Assembly (NCBI GenBank): GCA_033816765.1
Contig: CM066299.1
Span: 186,001 to 250,000 of the forward strand
Direction: 5' to 3'
Length of the DNA: 64,000 nt
Origin: Nothopassalora personata
Taxonomy: Eukaryota > Ascomycota > Dothideomycetes > Mycosphaerellales > Mycosphaerellaceae
This document shows, one piece after another, positions 34,171 through 44,900 of this stretch; the stretch's first letter is position 1; every line of letters begins with the position of its first letter. Position numbers and translations under genes: made by a program. The notes below the pieces were generated by a model. That model was given only the letters and a program-made list of their open reading frames with translations. It searched no databases and was not told the origin of the DNA.

Positions 34171-37100
34171 ATTCTGTTACTAAGACTCGTGTCAAATCCA
34201 CTACGCCGCGAAGTTAGGCGCAGGGTATTAGCCTTAGTAACCACGAGGAACCCTGGGAGCGACGTATAGGTAAGACGCCACGCTCCGAGAAGTAGACATC
34301 GATAAATCCTACTTTAACGAAGATAGAAGCGATAAAGAAAATCAGGACCTAGGATGGAACGGATTATGGTCACTAGAACCACAGGAAGAAAGTCAAGAAA
34401 CCACCGGGCTAGATACTATCGAGGAAGAACAGGATCCGGAAGAATTAAGCGAAGAAGATTCCTCCGAAGGAGAAGAGAGCGACACTAACGACGACAACGA
34501 ACAACTTACCTTTACGGTAGATGCACCTAAAAAACTATACGACATAATCATCTACCTATAAAGAAGGCACGAGGAATTCCTACCTAAGATAGGTAGACGA
34601 AGGAGGCTACATTCCATTAAGTTTAACAAGACACTCGACACCCTACGAGGCATAGCCTAGGGATACCCACTCATAGAAACAACCGAGAATCTAGTAACCA
34701 CCGTTATAGAACGACCACCGATAGGAAGCCGAATAACAGGAACCGGATATCTTACACCGTTAGGAACATTTATATCGAATGAATTACGCAATATAGTGCA
34801 GCACGCACGCGCACTCTACTTAGAAACGTAGAAGATCTAGGAACGTAATAGACTACAAGTGTAGACATAGGGCAACGGGCTATAGGTTCTAGCCGAAGCC
34901 TCTAGGCACGAAGCATAGCGAACCACATACTATTCGGGAAAAGGATTAGCTCCCTAGGAATAAGCGACCGGAGGGAGTTATGCAATACTTAGGCTCATAC
35001 ATCGACATTAAACACAGTTTTCTAGACATAAGCAATCGTTAACGGACACAAGACTAGTGTTATAATCGACTTAGGAGTAGCGGGGAATTTTATCTCCGAG
35101 TCTTTCATAAGAAGAAACGGGTTAGCTACCCTAAAGAAGAAATAGGGTTACGAGGTAATCGCGGTAAACGGATTATCGTTACCTAGCGTAGAATGGGAGA
35201 CGATACTATTGCTACTAGCTATCTAATAGTACTACGAGAATATTACCTTAGATGTTACTAATATAGCTAGTTATGACATAGTATTAGGTATACCTTAGTT
35301 AAGAAAGCACAATCCAGTAATCGACTAGAGAAGAGGAGTACTTACATTTAGGGAATGCGATTGCGTTATCGACATTTAGCCTACGTAGTAGTAGCGTTTA
35401 CTAGTAGATAAGGCAAGGAAACAGCTAAACGAGATATAGCTTACGCCGACTAGAAGGACAAAAGAACCACCTTCGACCTGGATAGACACTAGCGTAGGGC
35501 CGCCGGGTTACGAAGTCACTAGAAGTAATAGAAGTAACGCACTATCGAAGAATACTAACATCTTAGAGTTGAGTATTCCTAAGGAGTATCGCAAGTAGTC
35601 GCGACTCTTTAAAGAGGAGAGAGGCAAAACCGCCTTACCTAAGCACCGCCTATAGGATCACAAGATTAACATTTAGCTAGGGAAAGAGCCTCTATAGGGA
35701 CCCCTATATTAAATGTCTAAGAAAGAGCTATAGACCCTACGAGAATAGCTAAAGGAGAAGCTAGCTAAAGGATAGATAAGAAGATTCACCTGAAGTGTAG
35801 GAACTCTATATATGTTCGTTCCAAAAGCAAACGGGAAGTTACGACTCGTATAAGACTATAGGAAGTTAAACGAGATCACGATTAAGAACCGATACCCGCT
35901 ACCTAACATCGAAGAAGCATAGGATAGATTAACCGGATCGGACTAGTACACGAAGATTGACCTACGAGATGCCTTCTATGCTATACGAATAGTAGAAGGA
36001 GAAGAATGGAAAACCGCTTTTAGAACAAGATACGGACTCTACGAATTCTTAGTTATGCCAATAGGATTAACCAACGCACCCGCATCCTACTAGGACCTTA
36101 TAAACAAAACACTTAGAGACCTACTCGACGTATACGTTATCGCCTACATGGACGACATACTAGTCTACATAAAAGGATCCCTATAGGAACACATAAAACA
36201 AGTCTAGGACGTCTTCGAACGACTTACGCAATTAGGATTTAAGACGGCACCCGAGAAATGCGAATTCCATAAGAAAGAAGTCAAATTCTTAGGCTTCATT
36301 ATTAGCACTATAGGGATAACGATCGACCCTGCAAAGACACAGTCAATTAGAGAGTAGCTAGAACTAAAAACAGTTAAGGACGTACAATCATTCCTTAGAC
36401 TAGCGAACTACAACCGGAAATTCATTAAGGACTACGCGAAAATAGCAGCACTAATGACGATGCTTACGAGAAAGGACGTCACTTAGAAATAGGGAAAGGA
36501 ACAGACTAAAGCATTTAAGAAACTTAAGAAATAATGCGCTTTAGCCCCTACGCTTCGATTATTCGATGGTAGCAAGGAAGTCCACATCGAGACCGATGCG
36601 TCTAATATGGCAATAGGCGCGTGTCTAACGTAGACACACGATAGGTAGAGACACCTAGTAGCCTATTACCCCCGGAAAATAACTATAGCGGAACAGAACT
36701 ACGACATCTATGACAAAGAGCTTCTAGCCATTGTTGCTGCTATGCAATATTAGAGAGTATATGTCGAGGGCCTACCGAAGTTAACGATTCTTTCTAACTA
36801 CAAGAATCTTACGTACTTCACGACGACGAAAGAACTTACCCGAAGGCAAGCCCGCTAGTCGGAGCTGCTAGGACAGTATAAGTTCGAAATTAAATATACT
36901 CTAGGACGAGAGAATGGCCGCGCCGACGCGCTAAGCCAAAGAAGCGACTACATAGAAGAAAAAGAACCAGTGTAACATAAGATATTAAAGACGAACCCCG
37001 ACGGAAGTCTTAGTGCTAACATAAGAGAATTTAACAACATCGTACGGATATTAGGCGATAGGGACGAACAATTCCCTATATCGTAAGGAAAATACTAAGT

Positions 37101-37250
37101 ACCTAAGGATTGAGAAGAAGAATGCATACGACAACATTACGACGGACCAACTTATAGACACCCTAGAACTTCAAAAACAATGGACCTAATACAGCGCAGC
37201 TTCTCATTCCCACAAATGAGACTTAAGGTATTACGCTACATTAAACAATG

Positions 37251-37378
37251 CGTACACTGCTAACGAAACAAGGCTGCGAGACATGCAAAATACGGTCACC
37301 TACAGTTTAGGACACGTACACTGCTAACGAAACAAGGCTGCGAGACATGCAAAATACGGTCACCTACAGTTTAGGACA
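37251..37378 (+). repeat. 64-bp tandem direct duplication inside B2 integrase
   Basis: The unit at 37251-37314 is repeated at 37315-37378 with no difference that I can see. B1 has a single copy at the equivalent place (about 22463-22525). 64 is not a multiple of three, so it shifts the frame. Confidence 0.9.
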
Positions 37379-38286
37379 CCACCGACGAAACCATAGGACG
37401 AAGTCACAATAGACTTTATTACGAAACTCCCACCGTTAAGAGATTAAGTTACGAAATAACCATACGACATAATACTACTTATGGTTAATAGACTTACGAA
37501 ATACGCACACTTCATTCCTGCATTAGAAACGTACAATGTAGAGCAGCTCGGATACCTCGTACTAGATAGACATATCCGATACTACGGATTCCCTTAAGCG
37601 TTTATAACGGATAGAGATAAGCTATTTACATTAAACTACTAGAAGACGCTTATAGGAACGATCGGAATTAAACACAAGCTGTCAATAGCATATTATCCGG
37701 AAACAGACGGATAAACCGAAAGGATGAATTAAACGCTAGAACAATACCTACGACACTACATCAATTATGCATAAGACAACTAGGTCTCATTACTGCCAAT
37801 AGCGCAGATTGCACTAAATAACCACAAATTAGAGACAACTTCAACGACACCATTTTATGCGAACTTTAGTAAAGATCCTAACCTATTTAGAACACCTAGA
37901 TCCCACCTATAAGCCGAAAGAGCAATCGTAACGACGGATACTCTTAAGGAAGTGCATAAAGAAACACGTAAGGCGATCGAAGATGCATAATACAAACTGT
38001 CTTAATAATGGCAGGACACGAGAAAAATAGTACCTCTGCTAAAAGAGGGGGATAAGGTCTATCTCCTTACAAAAAACTTAAGAACAAGAAGACAGACTAA
38101 GAAACTAGATTACGTTAAGGTCGGACCATTTTTTATCGACAAAGTTATAGGACTAGTTAACTACCGCCTACGACTACTACTAGACGTAAGAATCTACCTA
38201 GTCTTCTATATCTCTAAGTTAGAACCCGCAGACGCCGAAACACCCTACTAGGAGAGCTTCCATTTTGAACCGGAAGCAGAAAACGA

Positions 38287-38403
38287 ATTCGAAGTCGAAA
38301 GAATCCTAGACAAGAAAGGTTAGCGATACCTTGTTAAATGGAAAGGATACGACAAATTAGAAAATACCTGGGAACTAGAAAAGAACCTACAAAACTGTTA
38401 ACA
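38287..38403 (+). pseudogene. Chromodomain of B2 pol
   Basis: Well-preserved chromodomain with the aromatic positions expected for methyl-lysine reading (the Tyr before LVKWKGY, then Trp, then Trp in NTWE). One RIP stop lies before RYLVKW. Confidence 0.85.
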
Positions 38404-38444
38404 AAAGATCCGAGAATATTATAAGAAAAACAAAGACCTACAAG

Positions 38445-39002
38445 TCAACTAGTAGGGAGTAGTTCGGGTACCTCCTAGAACTCGTTACCGAGACCCTTAA
38501 TAGCACCCTATGTGCCTAGTAACAAGTTGAGAGCCAGACCCTTATAAGGGATATCCGAAGGAAGCAAAGAAGCCTCTTCTATCTCCTACTCCTCGATCTC
38601 CCTTTCCTTAACGGAAATCGCCTCCTCGGCACGACAATCCACTAGATCTATCTACTAACGCAAGCGCTCCTCGCGCGCGCGAGCAATCTTTAGATCCTCG
38701 AGAGCCTTCTTATAAACCCGCATTGCCTCCTCCTAAGCGGACCGAGACTCCTGGATTTTCTAACGAAGACGAGCCTTCTCCTCTACTAATCTCTTAAACT
38801 CCGACTAAGTTACTCTTATATCGCACCTTTAGCCGCGACGAAGACACTTACTATACTTCCCGGAACGAATGTGCACCTTGCATACGCGACTATGCTTTTC
38901 ACACGTTAAGCATTTCTTAACTATAACTTCTCCCGCGGATTTAACGAACTCGTAGAGACGGCGGCGACGGATAGTGCTAGAAGGGCGTTAGTAGATAGGC
39001 AT
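38445..39002 (-). pseudogene. Antisense ORF (aORF) of B2: Zn2Cys6-like cluster plus coiled-coil-like region
   Basis: Opposite to gag-pol, an intact ATG (39000-39002, 92 nt from the 3' LTR) opens a 185-codon frame ending at TGA (38445-38447), broken only by RIP-type TAG/TAA. After a basic N-terminus (IRRRRLYEF) comes a cluster at codons 31-60 (38823-38912): C-X2-C-X6-C-X8-C-X2-C-X6-C. Five cysteines are present; the fourth is TAT, the RIP product of TGT. This is the spacing of the fungal Zn(II)2Cys6 binuclear cluster. A Thr-Trp segment and about 60 charged, helix-forming residues follow. B1 has the same arrangement. It could be a DNA-binding regulator expressed from the 3' LTR in antisense, but that is inference. 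Confidence 0.7.
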
Positions 39003-39093
39003 CGCAAAGGGAAGAAGCTATACGCGAATATATAGAGGATACCGTTCGTCATAAGTAAGCTTAAGGGACTAAGCTAGGCTAGAAGGGGGATGG

Positions 39094-39480
39094 TGTTACG
39101 GTTCGGTCTAAACGGCAGCCCCGACTAGACACACGAAATACTAATCACTTAGAAACACGTGATACTAATCATCCAGACGCACGTGACACTAATCACTTCA
39201 CGGACTAATTAGTGTGATCAGTATGCTTAGTAGGACTAATCAAGGTGATTATACTAAGCTATAGGCTCTACGCCGCGAATCTCCTTTGTATTTAGGAACG
39301 CTAGAAACTCTTATGGTTCTAATACGTTCAACTTATGTTACTATCTCACTAATTGGAATACAACTCTTATTCCTATCATTCATCTTCGCTTAGCTTGCTT
39401 CAGCCTCTCTAAAGAATAATACCGCCACGTAACTTGACTTATCTCTCTTTTGAGACTAGCCCTAGAACGAGACAATAACA
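39094..39480 (+). repeat. 3' LTR of B2
   Basis: 387 bp, preceded by the purine-rich tract AGAAGGGGGATGG (39081-39093), a typical polypurine tract for plus-strand priming. Confidence 0.95.
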
Positions 39481-39887
39481 GGAGGGCGTAGGTAACTCGT
39501 CGTTACGTACGTCATAATCGGGCTCTATAGCGTATATAGATTATAACGAGGGGAAACTTTAGAACTATTAGGACCGCGAGGGTTATAAGGGGATATCGTA
39601 ATATATAGTACGCCTACGATCTTCTAATCGTAGATAAACTAAAGCTTACCTTCTTCTATAGACGCTATACGCGTCTCTTACTATACGTATACGCGTTATG
39701 TACGGCTTACTAAGCCGGGTATAGCCGTATTATATATAAGGGTTAGCTATAGGCTATCCTTATACTCGTATACTACGGTATTATAGGGTCTTATATTATA
39801 GGATTACGAGAGATAAAAGGGATAGGGTTAATCGTACGAGCGAGTATTCTAATACGGTCGCTAATAAAGTTAGCGAGTCTAGTCTAC

Positions 39888-40030
39888 GAGTCTATAGATA
39901 CTAAGTCTATAGATACCGAGTCTATAGATACCGAGTCTATAGATACCGAGTCTATAGATACCGAGTCTATAGATACCGAGTCTATAGATACCGAGTCTAT
40001 AGATACCGAGTCTATAGATACTAAGTCTAT
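39888..40030. repeat. 15-bp minisatellite, about 9.5 units
   Basis: The unit GAGTCTATAGATACC is repeated in tandem; edge units read GAGTCTATAGATACTAA. In one plus-strand frame it encodes Glu-Ser-Ile-Asp-Thr (Met in place of Ile before RIP). Unit-to-unit identity is very high. Confidence 0.9.
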
Positions 40031-40529
40031 CCTACTGTCTAATAATATAATAACTCTTACGTAGCCCTCTTACTAGCTTACGATAGCCCTAGTCTTACTA
40101 ATAGCTACTAATTATAACTTCCTAAAGGACTCGCTATATCTTAGGCTCTATAGCTAGAGCTTATTCTTTACTAAGACTATACTTTAATCTAATACCTCTT
40201 CGTAGCTCTTAATACTAGCGAAGGGTAAGGTTAAATCTATCGAGGCGAAGGATAGTATATAACTTACTATCGTCGAGGCTATATTTCTAGAATCGTTCCT
40301 TAACTCGCTAGTATAGCTCGGCCTAGCGAGCCTAATTATAAGCCTAATTATCCTCGCGAGTCCCTTGCTACTCTACGAGTCGCTAGCGGAGGGTCCGTTC
40401 GCTAATTCGAATACCGTAGAGATTAAAGAGGTTGTCTCGAATAGCTACCTATATAAATCTAGTGGTAGTCTATAGCTCGATATCGATATAAAAGGGCTCT
40501 AGATCGATCGCTAGACGTAGTATTATATA

Positions 40530-40585
40530 TAGCGAGTGTACTAATAGACAAATAGCGAGTCTATAAGACAAATAGCGAGTCTATA
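40530..40585. repeat. Short tandem duplication at the RIP border
   Basis: AGACAAATAGCGAGTCTATAA occurs twice in a row just before the repeat-to-gene transition, and its GAGTCTATA core resembles the 15-bp minisatellite unit. Confidence 0.7.
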
Positions 40586-40653
40586 ATAATAAGGATAGAG
40601 GATTGCGAATTTTGAATGCAGGTATTTACCGGTTTTGTAAGCCTAGGCCACTG

Positions 40654-40670
40654 CCCCCCCCCCCCCCCCC
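40654..40670 (+). repeat. Poly-C tract (17 C)
   Basis: Homopolymer about 145 bases upstream of the first gene. A second run of about 14 C lies downstream of the same gene at about 41759-41772. Confidence 0.9.
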
Positions 40671-40815
40671 ACAAAAGTCTACCCCGCCTCTCCAGACCCA
40701 CCACCTCGTACGATAAGCTCCACGTCGTCTTATCTCCCTCCAACGACCACAGCGATGCCCTTCATCCTCCTCCTCCTCCAATAGTCCCCTCCCATCTTCC
40801 AACCCCCCCATCACC

Positions 40816-41613
40816 ATGTCGTCCTCCCTCCGCCCCCTCATCTTGACACCGCGCCCCAGCCGCTCCTTCTCCACCACCCCACCCCACCACGCCTCCATCC
40901 TCTTCGCCCTCGGCGCCCTCTCCAACAGCCGTGAAACACAACACTTCAACAAACTCTCCCGTCTCGACCGCGTCGAACATTCCCCCCCACTCAAACTCAT
41001 CAAGACCAGCGAGATCGACCCCTTCCCACTTCCCACACCACCCAAATCCACCGCACCCCTCGTCCGCGATCGCACCCGAGCTTCCGCAGCAGCCATCTGG
41101 GATCGCAAAGCTCTGCAAGCGGGGAGAGCCATCCTGAGCGACAATGCACGTCAACTCGGTCGCATGGCGCGAGCTCTCGAGCGGGGCAAGAGGCGAGAGA
41201 TGAGGGCGAAACAGAGCAGACAAGCTGAGCTGGCGGCGTGGGCGCAGGAGCGGCAGAAGATGCGGGCTGAGCAGCGGACTGCTGGAGTGCTCATCTTGGC
41301 TAGTGTAGCGACGGCGACTGGGCTTGCGATGTGGAGGTTCTGGCCGCAGGCTGGTGAGACTGTGAGAGATGGTGGGGAGATGGGACGGAGGATTGCGGAC
41401 AGCGCGAGGGCGAGTATACCTTTGCCTGCGGCGAGGAGTATCGCTGAGACGGCGACCCCTGTGCCGGTTGCTGCGGAGGCTGTGAGTGTTGAGGCGTTGC
41501 CAGTGACGGGTGTGAGTACGCCGATTGTGAGTGAGACACCTATGGTGGCAACCGCAGCGCCGACGAGGAGTTGGAGTTGGACGTTGAAGAATCTGTTTTG
41601 GAAGGTGCAGTGA
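40816..41613 (+). CDS. Putative mitochondrial single-span membrane protein
   Basis: A single-exon ORF of 265 residues with good start context (ATCACCATGTCG). The N-terminus is rich in Arg/Ser/Thr with no acidic residues (RPLILTPRPSRSFSTTPP), typical of a mitochondrial targeting peptide with an Arg/Phe cleavage-like site. A basic Ala/Arg/Gln-rich helix (about 95-155, coiled-coil-like) precedes one hydrophobic span (about 156-175, GVLILASVATATGLAMW). The C-terminal third is Ala/Val/Thr/Pro-rich and ends in a Trp-containing motif (WSWTLKNLFWKVQ). I do not recognise the family. It is the first gene after the repeat block, about 200 bases from RIP-mutated DNA, yet shows no RIP. The 3' end faces the next gene (convergent). 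Confidence 0.8.
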   Translation: MSSSLRPLILTPRPSRSFSTTPPHHASILFALGALSNSRETQHFNKLSRLDRVEHSPPLKLIKTSEIDPFPLPTPPKSTAPLVRDRTRASAAAIWDRKALQAGRAILSDNARQLGRMARALERGKRREMRAKQSRQAELAAWAQERQKMRAEQRTAGVLILASVATATGLAMWRFWPQAGETVRDGGEMGRRIADSARASIPLPAARSIAETATPVPVAAEAVSVEALPVTGVSTPIVSETPMVATAAPTRSWSWTLKNLFWKVQ

Positions 41614-41960
41614 TGCGTGGCGAGGGAGTACGAGTGGAGTTATGACGGATGATGGGAATCATGTGTGAGGCGAGCATATCATATCATTCACAGCATTGAC
41701 AATCCGGCAAGTACGATATCAACAAACCACTGCTTCTTTTCGCCACGTAGTCCTACCGCCCCCCCCCCCCCCACATCAACCTCAAGACCAGTGCTACAAT
41801 AGCAAATTCGAAACGCGTAGTTGTCGCACACACACGGCGAAATCTGGCCTTTTCCCATTCCATTCCCGTAGAATACCGTCTACGCTATAAGCTAAACTTT
41901 GCGCTCTCCGTCCATGCATCCATCGCAGCAACAACTGCCTAGCTCGCGAGGGAGCGACCC
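41614..41960. other. Convergent intergenic region
   Basis: Region between two converging 3' ends. It holds a poly-C run (about 41759-41772) and no supported gene. ORFs on either strand are short and compositionally random. Confidence 0.6.
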
Positions 41961-44900
41961 TCAGTGCAACCCCGAAGTCGACATGGCAAAATCACCGCCA
42001 GTATACCCCACACCCGTCCTCGTGATCGCCTCCGTCGACACCTCAGACTTGACAATCGTCTCGGTGAAAATGTCATACGTCGGGAAGATTTTCGACTCGG
42101 TGGAGTCCTTGCAGATGGGATTGTAGTGGGGCTGGAAACGACAGGTATGCGACACGACCAACGCTGTGGTGTAGGATCCATGTGAGGTGGTCGTCGTCGT
42201 CTCGGTCCATGTCGTCGTGACTGTGGTGTGTACTACGAAAGTGGAGGTGGCAGGGCCGAAGTCTGAACAGGTGATTGAGCCGTCGGACAGTGTTAGTACG
42301 GCGGCGCCGTTGGGCATTTTCTTGGTGTCGCAGTCGCAGTAGCGGGATGTCAGCCAGGGGAGGATGGTGCAGCCGTTGGCGAAGGTCGTGGGCGGGGTAC
42401 TAGTTGGATTGTGGGTGGATGATATAAAGGTGGAGGGCGTGCTCGTGGACGTCGGGGTGAATGACGTTGGCTGCGGGCCACTCGCTAGCTCAGTCGAAGG
42501 AGCGGAAATCGAGATGGATATGGTTCCGTTGCTCGTGCTGCTTGTAGAGGACGTCGGTGTCGAGTTCGAAGAGAAAGAGGTCCAAATCGATGAGCTGATG
42601 GTCGATACAGTCGACAAATCTATGCCAGAGCTCACAAGACTGCACGCTGGAGCGTCTGTCGGGTCCTGACGACGCGCCATGGCTCCCCACCAAGATTTCA
42701 TGTATCGAGCAGGTGATAGACCAGCGCGTGAATCGAGGCGCCATCTTGCACTTAGAGGGTGTGATGGAGATGAACCGTCATCTTCATCTTTCTGCTGCGG
42801 CATGGGTTCCCAGTAGTCCTCATGAATCAACTGATAATTGTCGTGCCAAATTCGAATTCCAGCCGCCACTGTCACTTCCTTGCAAATCTGCCCGTCGCTT
42901 CCTTTGTGCTCCGTGACGGTCTTTCTTGCTTCAGGATCGAATTCGATAAGCACTTTGCCGTTGACCTGCATGGGACTCTGCCACAATGCATCTGATGCTG
43001 GGTAATAGCCTGAAACCGACACTTCCGGCACACCCAAAATGTTTTCCAAGTAGCCTTGAAGCTGATTGATCCGCGGCTCGTATTTGTAAAACCGATCTTG
43101 GGGCCAGGATAGGAGGAAACCTTTCCTGAACAATGGGGTGATGATGACGGCATGTTGCGGTTCGTCTAGGATGCCGCCGAGGGCGGAAAGATCTTTCAGA
43201 CCTTTGTACATTTTTTGATTGGGATCGATGTATCTCTTGTGGTATGGCAGGTCCCAGACGTCGTACTTCCAAATCGATGAGTCTGTCTCCCTGGGAGGTG
43301 TGTTAGCTACGCACAAGGTCTCGCATACGCATGTCCCAGCAAGTAATCCCGCTATTGAGAGCGTCTATGATGCAACCTACTTCTGGTCCTTGTTTTGTTC
43401 GTCATCTCGGGCATCGCGGAGCCAAGATGGTATCTCCCAGGTATGCGCCATGAATGCGCCCTTCTTCGAGACCACGACGATGGCTGTACAGCCGCGAAGA
43501 CCTCTGACACCCAAGCCAGTCGGCTGATTCAGAAACTCCACCGACTTCCACGATGTACGTCCAGCGTATCTTCCCTTGTCATCAGCGGTACCATCGCTGT
43601 TAACTCTGAATCGCCCATCCTCTGGCACAATGCGGTTATTGCTGGGGTCGCTGAACTCAAGTCTGCCCAGCTGGGTGTTGAGCCACGTCTTGTATCCACC
43701 TGCCATCTGGTTGAATGGTTCGAAAACTTTCTTCCCGAGACCTTCGACGACGGTCTCATTCATGCCTGCGTAGAAGCGTCTCTGTACGCCGCAGTCAGCA
43801 CCACAGGTCTCCGCTCTACACACGGCGTCGGGGGCAGCAGTCTCTGTTGCCAGGATCGAAGTCGTGCTCGTTGCTCCAATGATGCTGCACCCGCTGACTG
43901 TCGATGTCTTGGTGGAGCAAACATAGGATGACACAGAGCCAGAGACAGAGACAGTTGTGGTAGCAGAGCAAGTGACGTGGATGTCTTCGGTGGTTGTAGA
44001 ATGGGTGCAGGACTCGGATGAGGAGGAGGATGAAGAACCAGAGCTGGAACTGCTGGAGGACGATGAATCGCTCGAGGTTGTTGAGGATCCTGAGGAAGAC
44101 TGTGATGGGCTGGAAGTTGGATCGTTGTTGTTCTGCGAGACATGTCAGTCTTAATATCCGCGAAGTAGTGCTGGCAGCTCAGTCCGCTGTAATGTTCGCG
44201 AGGCATGTCCCGCTGAGGTACTCACATTGCCTCCGCCATCTCCTCCGCCACCTCCTCCACCGCCATTGCTCCCGCCGTCTCCACCTGGCGGACCAGATAT
44301 TGTTGGAAGTTTGGGTAGGTAGTTGACCAGATCGCGGAGCTCACCAAGCCGGTCTTGCAAGCCAGTGATCACCCTGCCGGCAATGTCCTCCCCGACCTTT
44401 GTGACAGACTTGATGATGCATCCTACAAGCTATCAGTATATGCATCGGTAGCACAGTCGGTGAACGTCGAGTCGTGAGCCGCCTACCGAATAGATTGAGG
44501 ATGCTCGTCTTGCATCCGCCGCCGCCTCCTCCGTCGTCTCTTTGATGGCTCTGAAGCGTGACTACGAAATCGTTGATCTTGTCCAGCCCGCCGATGATAG
44601 GACTGATGTCATCCTCGTTGTGCTGTATCAAGTGTTCGATGCTCGGAAAGATCCCATTGAACAACCCTATCAGCTGGTTTTCGTTATCGCTTCCTTCAGA
44701 GGAAATCTGACACGGGTTCGCATCGAAGAGGCATGGCGGTGGAGGTGCACAGCCAGGCTCTGTCGAAAGAGGTGCACATGCTTTCGCTGTCGGTGTGATG
44801 AGCGGAGGAGCGGTGCCGTCCTGAGTTGGTTGCAGAAGGCTCCAGCTTGTTCCAGTGCTGTGGTCTGTGACAATGGGGACAGGGACAAATTGAGAAGTCG

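Larger units (their letters stand above)
34171..38440 (+). pseudogene. pol: Pol of B2: protease, RT, RNase H, integrase, chromodomain (RIP-mutated)
   Basis: The protease motif reads Asp-Leu-Gly-Val near 35067, from Asp-Ser-Gly by TCA to TTA. The RT region (35820-36480) has an intact YMDD at about 36145-36156. RNase H starts near 36590 (ETDASNMAIGA). Integrase has a Cys/His region near 37250 and a core through about 37930. A chromodomain is at 38287-38403 (FEVERILDKKG ... VKWKGYDKLENTWELE). A 64-bp tandem duplication in the integrase (37251-37378) breaks the frame independently of RIP. Confidence 0.9.
32535..39480 (+). mobile_element. Full-length chromovirus B2 (Ty3/Gypsy), RIP-inactivated
   Basis: 6,946 bp with two 387-bp LTRs (TGTTACGG...AATAACA). 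The flanking 5-mers GGGGG (32530-32534) and GGAGG (39481-39485) are a target duplication with one change. The gag frame of C runs on across the site. Decoded order is gag with zinc knuckle, protease, RT, RNase H, integrase, chromodomain, then an antisense ORF before the 3' LTR. RIP is moderate and many Cys, Trp and Met codons survive. Confidence 0.95.
39481..40600 (-). mobile_element. Gypsy element C, gag start and 5' region (RIP-mutated), up to the repeat/gene border
   Basis: The gag start codon is an intact ATG at 39513-39515. The frame reads MTYVTTSYLRPP to the B2 insertion and continues at 32534. Beyond 39515 lies strongly RIP-mutated sequence, presumably leader and LTR of C or another repeat; I found no LTR pair. 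It contains the 15-bp tandem array at 39888-40030. RIP stops at about 40,600. Confidence 0.55.

Noticed and set aside
39888..40030. CRISPR-like array
   Set aside because: Units are contiguous 15-mers without spacers, in eukaryotic repeat DNA: a minisatellite.
40020..40560. Plus-strand coding frame after the minisatellite
   Set aside because: Readable only by ignoring many stops, and the element C context places coding on the other strand; too ambiguous to call.
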